Origin: Mycobacterium simulans
GTDB lineage: Bacteria; Actinomycetota; Actinomycetes; Mycobacteriales; Mycobacteriaceae
DNA: 64,000 nucleotides
Reading direction: 5' to 3'
Assembly (NCBI RefSeq): GCF_900232995.1
Contig: NZ_OCVX01000004.1
Location: 453,373 to 517,372, forward strand
Shown here: positions 58,488 through 64,000 of the stretch, piece by piece
Position numbering within the stretch: the first letter of the stretch is position 1
How the letters are laid out: each line of letters opens with the position of its first letter
Program-made: the position numbers and the translations under genes
The notes under the pieces: model-generated
What the model was told of the DNA's origin: nothing
The model's database searches: none
What the model saw: only the letters and a program-made list of their open reading frames with translations

Positions 58488-60743
58488 TTACATATCGCAG
58501 TCTTCGCTGAGCATTGCATCGTCGATCCCGAACTGGCGCAGCAAAGCTGCCATCTCCGTCGCCATTGCAGGGCAGTCGACGAAGCTGAATCGCAGCGCTT
58601 GCCGGATGTTGGAACTTTCACGTGTGAGGCGCTGCATCCACTGATGCTCTTGGGGACCACGCGAGTGGGTCGCAGCCTCCGTGAGCAGTTGGTGATACCA
58701 GCTTGCGTGGCGGCGACCCAACCGCATGCGCTCGGCTTCGGTGGTCCGGCCGCGTCCATAGTCGCGCAGGGTCGGAAGAAGGTGAAAGCACACTACCCCG
58801 TCGTGTTCGGCGCGGATCAGGATCGACTTGTCGACCAATGCGCACAGCAGGTCCAGGAATTCGCTGGCAGGCAGATCCCCGCCGCTGACATATTGCGCTG
58901 CCGACAGATCGAAGCTGCCACCGAATACCCATAGCCGCGCCCATAGTTGTTGTTCGCATTCGCTGCACAGGTCGTAGCTCCACTCGATGCAGCGCGTGAG
59001 GGATTGCTTGCGGGTGCCGGGATTGCCGTCGCCAAGACTCAGCAACTCATAGCTGTCGCAGAGTTCGTCGCCGATCTGCTCAAGCGGCATGGTCCGAAGC
59101 CGCGCAGCGGCCAGCTCGATCGCCAGCGGCAGCCCGTCTAGGCGCGCGCAGATGCGTGCCACCGCGGCAGCGTTATCCGCAGTGAGCTCAAACTCCCGCA
59201 CCTCAGCGCGGGCCGACTGAATAAACAAGGCCACAGCGTCAGACCCGGCCAGACCGTCCAGCCTGGGATCACTACTTGGGCTGGGCGAAGCCAATGGCGA
59301 CAGGGCCAGCACGGCTTCACCGCCGACTGCGACAACCTCGCGGCTGGTGGCCACGATGTGTAGCCGTGGGCAGCGCGGCAACAACGTCTCAACCAATTTG
59401 GCCGCGTCGTCGATGACGTGTTCACAGTTGTCCACTACGACCAGCGCCCGTCGCTGGGCCAGAAAATCGACCAACATCTCGATCGGCGGTCGGGTCGACT
59501 GATCACGCGCACCCAACGTTGCGACTACTTGCTCGACCACCTGCGACCCGTCGCGCAGGTCGCCCAACTCCACTAGCCACACCCCGTCGGGGTAGGCGGC
59601 TCTTTCCCGCCGTGCGGCATGGATCGCCAGCGCGGTCTTGCCGACCCCACCGGTACCCGTAACCGTCACCAAACGTGAGCACCTCAGCAGCTCATGCAGC
59701 CGCCCAAGTTCGGCTTCACGACCCACCAGACTGTTGGAAAGCGAAGGCAGCCCACCTCCCGCACTCGGTCCCCGCCCAGACGTCGATCCGGTTGAGTGCG
59801 CTAACCGCGATTGAGACCTGTCGAGGCCTTCACCGTCATGAAGGACCATCTCGTCGACGGCCAAACCATGGCAGGCCTGGAGCTGCTGGAGGCGTTGACC
59901 CAATTCCAGTGCCGACGGCCGCTGACCGGGATCACGGGCCATCGCTTGCTCGATGAGGGCGGCAAGGTTTGCAGGGATGCCGTGTTCACGAAGATCCGGT
60001 AGGGGTTGGGTGGTAATGCGCACGAACTGCGATAGCAAATCTTCTCCGTGCCGCCGTTCGAAGGCAGCGCGACCGGTTAAGCCCGTGAACAGGCTCGCAC
60101 CCAGCCCGTATACGTCCGAGGCTGCGCTTGGGGGTCCGCCTGCGAGTAGCTCAGGAGCGGCAAATGCTGGAGAGCCATGGAATATCCCTGGGGCGGTCTT
60201 GAACCCGCCTTCGGTGCGCGCGATTCCGAAATCAGACAAGGCCGGCTCACCGTAATCGGTGGCAAGAATGTTGCCCGGCTTGACATCACGATGTACGACC
60301 CCCGCGCGATGCGCGCACTCTAATGCACCGGCGATTTTGACCCCTAGTCGCAACACGTCAGCGGCACTCAAGTTCCCCGCACTGGCAATCCGCTCCTGCC
60401 AGGAACCAAGCCCGCAAAATGGCATCACCAGGAATGGATAGCCGGTGGCGGTTTGGCCTACCTGCAATACCGCCACAATGTTGGGATGAGCCGTTAGTTT
60501 GGCCATCGCCTGCTGTTCTCGCACAAACCGCGCTTGATCCTCGAGGCGCTCGACGATCACCACCTTGACCGCTACGACCCGATCCAGTGCCGCCTGCAGG
60601 CAGCGATACACCGTGCCGAACCCACCGCGGCCAACTTCAATCGCACCGTAGAAACCCAGGGCGGCCAATTCGGCCGGGATGCCACCGTGCACTCCGCCAC
60701 CTGCGGCGGGTTCGGCCTGCGTAACAGCCGGGTCATATTCCAT
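58488..60743 (-). CDS. PknK-like Ser/Thr kinase fused to an NB-ARC-type ATPase, C-terminally short
   Basis: 751 residues from the ATG at 60743. Kinase: GRGGFGTVY (G-loop, 38-46), Lys60, HRDVKPGN (Asp153), DFG (Asp171), APELL. A linker leads to a STAND ATPase: P-loop GTGGVGKT (363-370), Walker B VVVDN (435-439) and the ARC helices (LDGLPLAIELAAARL). PknK (Rv3080c) shares the kinase half and ends in a long regulatory part; here the protein stops soon after SNIRQALRFS, and the DNA beyond has stops in this frame. It is probably truncated and lacks TPR/LuxR segments. Confidence 0.88.
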   Translation of the reverse strand: MEYDPAVTQAEPAAGGGVHGGIPAELAALGFYGAIEVGRGGFGTVYRCLQAALDRVVAVKVVIVERLEDQARFVREQQAMAKLTAHPNIVAVLQVGQTATGYPFLVMPFCGLGSWQERIASAGNLSAADVLRLGVKIAGALECAHRAGVVHRDVKPGNILATDYGEPALSDFGIARTEGGFKTAPGIFHGSPAFAAPELLAGGPPSAASDVYGLGASLFTGLTGRAAFERRHGEDLLSQFVRITTQPLPDLREHGIPANLAALIEQAMARDPGQRPSALELGQRLQQLQACHGLAVDEMVLHDGEGLDRSQSRLAHSTGSTSGRGPSAGGGLPSLSNSLVGREAELGRLHELLRCSRLVTVTGTGGVGKTALAIHAARRERAAYPDGVWLVELGDLRDGSQVVEQVVATLGARDQSTRPPIEMLVDFLAQRRALVVVDNCEHVIDDAAKLVETLLPRCPRLHIVATSREVVAVGGEAVLALSPLASPSPSSDPRLDGLAGSDAVALFIQSARAEVREFELTADNAAAVARICARLDGLPLAIELAAARLRTMPLEQIGDELCDSYELLSLGDGNPGTRKQSLTRCIEWSYDLCSECEQQLWARLWVFGGSFDLSAAQYVSGGDLPASEFLDLLCALVDKSILIRAEHDGVVCFHLLPTLRDYGRGRTTEAERMRLGRRHASWYHQLLTEAATHSRGPQEHQWMQRLTRESSNIRQALRFSFVDCPAMATEMAALLRQFGIDDAMLSEDCDM

Positions 60744-61296
60744 CGCATAGCCCCGGCATCCGTCGAGCTGGCCTGGCAAAAGGTACCCGCGCGGATTTCC
60801 AGGTGCGACGACCAGCGGACCAGCTCAACGAAGGTTTTGGCATGAGCATCGGGCTACATTTTGTCACTGATCGGACCCCGTGAGCAGTACCGGTTGGTAG
60901 GCGACAGCGGCATCGCTCAACTGCGCGCTCCCTGCTATTGGGGCACGTATTGGGGCACGCAGACTCAGCCATTAAGGATTTATAAAGGTCGCCGCCCGAT
61001 GGTGATGCAATGCACATCGTCGGATCCAGAGCGCACCAATGCTTTCCCGGTCCACGTTCTGGCGCGACACCGGCTGCACGAGGATGCGTTGCGGTACGCA
61101 ACGAAACGGTCTCTCGCCATGAGCGGCGTGTTAACGCCCCTCAGCGCTCACATCGTCTCGTTGCACGGTTGTCGGGCGGGTGCCCCCGTCCGCATCGTCC
61201 TCATCGCTGGGCGAGCCATACATCGCCATCTCGAATGGCATCTCGAATCGGGGCGAAAACAAATTTCTGCGTTTCGCGAAAGTGCGGTGACTAGCA
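60744..61296. other. Intergenic stretch with a short direct repeat
   Basis: 553 nt between the divergent kinase and LysR genes. An open plus-strand frame from 60861 does not look like a protein. It holds a tandem 11-bp repeat (ATTGGGGCACG, twice, near 60938-60960), and TTTCGCGAAA, a perfect 10-bp palindrome at 61272-61281, 15 nt before the LysR start. Confidence 0.55.
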
Positions 61297-62274
61297 ATGG
61301 AGCTCTACCAATTGCGTTACTTCCAAGCGGTTGCCGAGCTGGGCACGCTGCGCGATGCCGCCGAGAAACTCATGGTGTCCCAATCAGCGGTCAGCCGGGC
61401 CATCGCCATTCTCGAGTCCGAGATTGGCGTTGAACTGTTCACCCGGCGTGGCCGGGCCAACGAACTCAACCGCTTCGGGCATGCTTTTTTGCGGGCTAGC
61501 CTGACGACTCAGCGCAGCCTTGACACCGCCGTCGACGCCGTACGCCAACTCGCGGGCGTCGACGGCGGGACAGTAACCCTGGGATTCCTCAGTTCACTGG
61601 GCGTGGCCACCGTGCCCCGGCTGATCCGCCGTCATCGTGACCGCCATCCAGCCGCGCGTTTCGAACTGCGCCAGCGCACCGGGCCCGAGCTGATGGTCGA
61701 TCTGGCCAATGGCGTCGTTGACGTATGCCTCAGCTACCCAATGACATTCGACAACTCGCCGGCGGTCAAGTGGCACAAGCTATTCACCCAACCGCTGTGC
61801 GCAGTCGTTGACCGCGAGCATCCGCTGGCCAACCGGAAGCTTGTTGGCTTTGACGAACTGGCCGACCAACCCTTCGTGGTCCTGGATCGTGATCACACCC
61901 TGCGCAAGATCTTTGACGACGCCTGCGCGCGTCATGGCTTCACGCCCACGATCGCCTTCGAGGGCGGCGAAGTGAGTACACTGCGCGGCCTGATCGGGGC
62001 GCAGTTGGGTATAGGTGTGCTGCCCCGGGCAGCCACACTATCGCCCGACATCGTCGAGATCGCTGTCGACGACCCGGAACTGGTCAGAGTAATCGCCGTC
62101 GGGTGGATGACCAATAGGTATCTGCCGCCCTCAGCCGCCGCGTTCCGTGATACCACGATCGCATCGGCAGGACTGCCGGGATTTGGCTTGGACCATGCCC
62201 GATTCGACGTGGGCAGGCACTTGTGGAGGAAGCAGGAGTGTGTTCATAAGGTTCTGCAAGACGTCGATCTGTAG
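61297..62274 (+). CDS. LysR-family regulator, copy B
   Basis: 325 residues. Same opening as copy A (MELYQLRYFQ) and nearly identical helix-turn-helix (SQSAVSRAIAILESEIGVEL); most of the effector domain matches too (GVATVPRLIRRH, CYPMTFD/CLSYPMTFD, DHTLRKIFDDACARHG). It has ~30 extra C-terminal residues (GFGLDHARFDVGRHL then QECVHKVLQDVDL) after the point where copy A stops. Pair arose by duplication with inversion. ATG at 61297, no strong Shine-Dalgarno. Confidence 0.9.
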   Translation: MELYQLRYFQAVAELGTLRDAAEKLMVSQSAVSRAIAILESEIGVELFTRRGRANELNRFGHAFLRASLTTQRSLDTAVDAVRQLAGVDGGTVTLGFLSSLGVATVPRLIRRHRDRHPAARFELRQRTGPELMVDLANGVVDVCLSYPMTFDNSPAVKWHKLFTQPLCAVVDREHPLANRKLVGFDELADQPFVVLDRDHTLRKIFDDACARHGFTPTIAFEGGEVSTLRGLIGAQLGIGVLPRAATLSPDIVEIAVDDPELVRVIAVGWMTNRYLPPSAAAFRDTTIASAGLPGFGLDHARFDVGRHLWRKQECVHKVLQDVDL

Positions 62275-62479
62275 GGACGCATAGGATCTCGCTTTTCTGA
62301 TCGTGCCAGGAGTTGCAGCTCGGCGCCGGACGGCACAGTATTCGCTGGTCACGTATGCGCTCGTGGTGGCTGCGCCGTCCAGACATTAACCGACCGCGAA
62401 AAGTCTGCGGCGATCTCACAATTGGGACCCACAATAGGGAGGTGCGAACACTCCTCGAAAATGCGGGGCTACTGGGTTG

Positions 62480-63634
62480 ATGACGCGAGACGATCTCCGG
62501 TTCGGCGTTCTCGGATCGTTGGAGATGAGGGTCAACGGTGCAGTTGTATCGGTCGGAACCCCTAAGCAACGTGCGGTGCTGGCCACGCTGCTAATTAATC
62601 GCAACCGACCGATCGCGGTCGATACATTGATCGACGCGGTATGGGAGCAGAAAGCTCCTACCGGCGCGCGAGCCACGCTTTACGCATATGTGTCAAATTT
62701 GCGCCATCTGATGGCCGACGCGGACGTGGAGCCCCGCGTTGTCTTGGCGAACGCACCGCCGGGTTATCGGCTGTCGGTCCTTGACAGCCACTACGACCTG
62801 GGCCGGTTTGTAGCCGAAAAGAACGCCGGTCTACGAGCCGCCGCGGATGGGCGGTTCGAGCAGGCTAGCGGCCACTTCTCAGCCGCGCTAGCTGAGTGGC
62901 GCGGCCCAGCGCTCGACGACTTGCGCGACTTCACCCTCGTCGACGCCTTCGCCAAGGGACTCGCAGAGGAAAGAGTCGTGACGCAGACCGCTCGCGCCGA
63001 AGTTGAAATCGCCTGCGGACGGCACCATTCCATGATCAGTGATCTCGAGACACTCGCCACCGACAACCCATACCGGGAACCGCTTTGGATACAGCTGATC
63101 ACTGCCTACTACCTGGCCGACCGTCAATCCGATGCGCTCGATGCCTATAACAGACTGAGGGACACGCTGGCCGATGACCTGGGCGTCTACCCCAGTCCTA
63201 CGGTGCGTGCGCTCCACGAGCGAATCCTTCGCCAGCAGTCGCTCGACGTCCGCAGGTCCGCCCAATCGAGCGCCGATGACACCATCGGCACGCTTTCACA
63301 GCACCCGACGGCGCTGCCGCGCACCACCAACGGCCCCTCGCTACGCGACGCGGACGAGCGAAAGTATGCACTGGTCGCCACCACCACCCGCATCGGGCGC
63401 AGCCCCGACAATGACATCGTCCTTTCTGGTCCCAAAGTCAGCCGTCACCACGCGGCAATCGTCGACACCGGTTCGAGTTTCGTCGTCGTGGATTTGCGAT
63501 CAGTAAACGGCGTTTACGTTTCTGGTCGACGTATCCACACCAGTGCCGTCCTAACCGAAGGCGACCGGATTCGAATTAGCGAGCACCAGTTGGTATTCGA
63601 AGCCAACTCCCAAGATTCCGTCGCCAACGAGTAG
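62480..63634 (+). CDS. EmbR-like SARP-BTAD-FHA transcriptional regulator
   Basis: 384 residues from the ATG at 62480 (a TTG lies 3 nt earlier). Three domains: an OmpR-like winged helix (RFGVLGSLEMRVNGAVVSVGTPKQRAVLATLLIN), a bacterial transcriptional activator domain (FEQASGHFSAALAEWRGPALDDLRD, then YREPLWIQLITAYYLADRQSDALDAY), and a C-terminal FHA domain (TTRIGRSPDNDIVLSGPKVSRHHAAI, then SVNGVYVSGRRIH). EmbR in M. tuberculosis is phosphorylated by PknH and read through FHA. Kinases lie on both sides here, so a similar circuit is likely. Confidence 0.9.
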   Translation: MTRDDLRFGVLGSLEMRVNGAVVSVGTPKQRAVLATLLINRNRPIAVDTLIDAVWEQKAPTGARATLYAYVSNLRHLMADADVEPRVVLANAPPGYRLSVLDSHYDLGRFVAEKNAGLRAAADGRFEQASGHFSAALAEWRGPALDDLRDFTLVDAFAKGLAEERVVTQTARAEVEIACGRHHSMISDLETLATDNPYREPLWIQLITAYYLADRQSDALDAYNRLRDTLADDLGVYPSPTVRALHERILRQQSLDVRRSAQSSADDTIGTLSQHPTALPRTTNGPSLRDADERKYALVATTTRIGRSPDNDIVLSGPKVSRHHAAIVDTGSSFVVVDLRSVNGVYVSGRRIHTSAVLTEGDRIRISEHQLVFEANSQDSVANE

Positions 63635-63754
63635 CGCTGCGGTTCGACGGGCAGGCCCATACGTCGCCCGGACCCAGTTGGACCGAAAATCCAGTAGCGC
63701 CGCGTAGCAGTGTTTGCGGCTTTATCATTTTGAGCCTGACGCAAGGGGCTGATG

Positions 63755-64000
63755 ATGGTTGATCGGGATCCCGCGCAATCGGGCGTGTCCGTCGATGTGG
63801 TGGCGGAGTTAGCCGGAGCGGGGTTCGTTGATGCCGTAGAAATCGGCAGGGGCGGGGTTGGGGGGGGCTTTCGCTGTGTGGAGATGGGGGTGGGTCGGGG
63901 GGGGGGGGGAAAGGGGCCAAACGCGCTTTCTGGTCCGGGGCGGGGCCGGGTTGGCTCCGGAGAGGAGGGCATGGCGGCGGTGAGCGGCCGGCCCCCCCAC
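63755..64000 (+). CDS. Start of a second PknK-like Ser/Thr kinase (truncated by the window, poor sequence)
   Basis: AAGGGG lies 6 nt before an ATG at 63755. The frame reads MVDRDPAQSG, VDVVAELAGAGFVDAVEIGRGG, then a region where GVVYRCVQ would be expected but G-runs intrude (GFRCVE), matching the PknK opening (N-terminal region plus GxGG G-loop). Beyond ~63850 the DNA is full of G homopolymers and no longer reads like a kinase. It is probably an intact gene outside the window, damaged here by low-quality bases. The assignment to kinase rests on ~40 residues. Confidence 0.6.
   Translation, partial: MVDRDPAQSGVSVDVVAELAGAGFVDAVEIGRGGVGGGFRCVEMGVGRGGGGKGPNALSGPGRGRVGSGEEGMAAVSGRPPH

Noticed and set aside
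60861..61433. Plus-strand frame upstream of LysR copy B
   Set aside because: Runs into the LysR gene in another frame; no domain, no Shine-Dalgarno, and it includes a direct repeat.
63514..63972. Minus-strand Pro-rich frame at the right end
   Set aside because: Antisense to the FHA gene end and to the G-rich low-quality DNA, which reads as poly-Pro on that strand.
1..64000. CRISPR arrays, tRNA/rRNA genes, IS elements
   Set aside because: No spaced direct repeats of 25-40 bp, no cloverleaf or rRNA sequence, and no transposase motif were seen by eye.

Overview
The window is high-GC actinobacterial DNA and almost certainly comes from a slow-growing Mycobacterium close to the M. tuberculosis complex. 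It carries recognisable homologues, in broadly the same order, of the M. tuberculosis block from about Rv2261c to Rv2300c: lnt, Rv2263, Rv2264c, cyp124, stf3/cyp128, lppN, Rv2271, Rv2280, yjcE, sseB, Rv2294 and htpG. It also has a MazEF9-like pair, a VapBC5-like pair, lipoproteins with mycobacterial lipoboxes, and five copies of a mycobacterial intergenic hairpin. Comparisons with M. tuberculosis are from memory. No rRNA, tRNA, CRISPR array or insertion sequence was seen.

Region 1 (1-12.6 kb): the 5' part of lnt, an SDR, an actin-like/proline-rich membrane protein, a DapB-like reductase, a small MmpS-like secreted protein, cyp124, an amine oxidase, a methyltransferase, a SnoaL-like protein, lppN and the stf3-cyp128 pair. 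By known M. tuberculosis biochemistry the last pair hydroxylates and sulfates menaquinone. The stf3 frame runs on antisense into lppN, which suggests a rearrangement junction.

Region 2 (12.8-18.7 kb) looks plastic. It holds a K+ channel, a HAD hydrolase, an Ami1-like amidase, mazEF (antitoxin frameshifted), a lipoprotein hydrolase, a six-copy 10-bp repeat abutting a hairpin, a decayed LuxR helix-turn-helix fragment and vapBC.

Region 3 (18.8-31.9 kb): an FAD-linked oxidase, a DsbA-like protein without its second cysteine, a chagasin-like lipoprotein, a DUF5685-like protein with an extreme cysteine-rich tail, a Na+/H+ antiporter, a TetR-P450 pair, an MPT63-like gene broken by an amber codon, a rhodanese (sseB), a secreted nucleosidase-like protein and an alpha/beta hydrolase.

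Region 4 (31.9-46.9 kb) is rich in secondary and lipid metabolism: a P450-LLM monooxygenase pair divergent from an SDR, a PatB-type C-S lyase, a CysQ-like phosphatase, and a compact seven-gene minus-strand cluster (acyl-CoA-dehydrogenase-like oxidase, SDR, SRPBCC, membrane protein, CrtC/AttH-like protein, sulfotransferase, VOC). This cluster may build or modify a sulfated hydrophobic compound.

Region 5 (47-64 kb): htpG, an amidohydrolase-fold protein lacking the HxH motif, three methyltransferases, a collagen-like (Gly-Pro-Gly) secreted protein, a PknH-sensor-type lipoprotein, and a regulatory cluster. That cluster has two near-duplicate LysR genes in opposite orientation flanking a TetR/CocE-hydrolase pair and a PknK-like Ser/Thr kinase-ATPase, then an EmbR-like SARP-FHA regulator and the start of a second PknK-like kinase. 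The last ~130 bases are abnormally G-rich and look like low-quality contig-end sequence.
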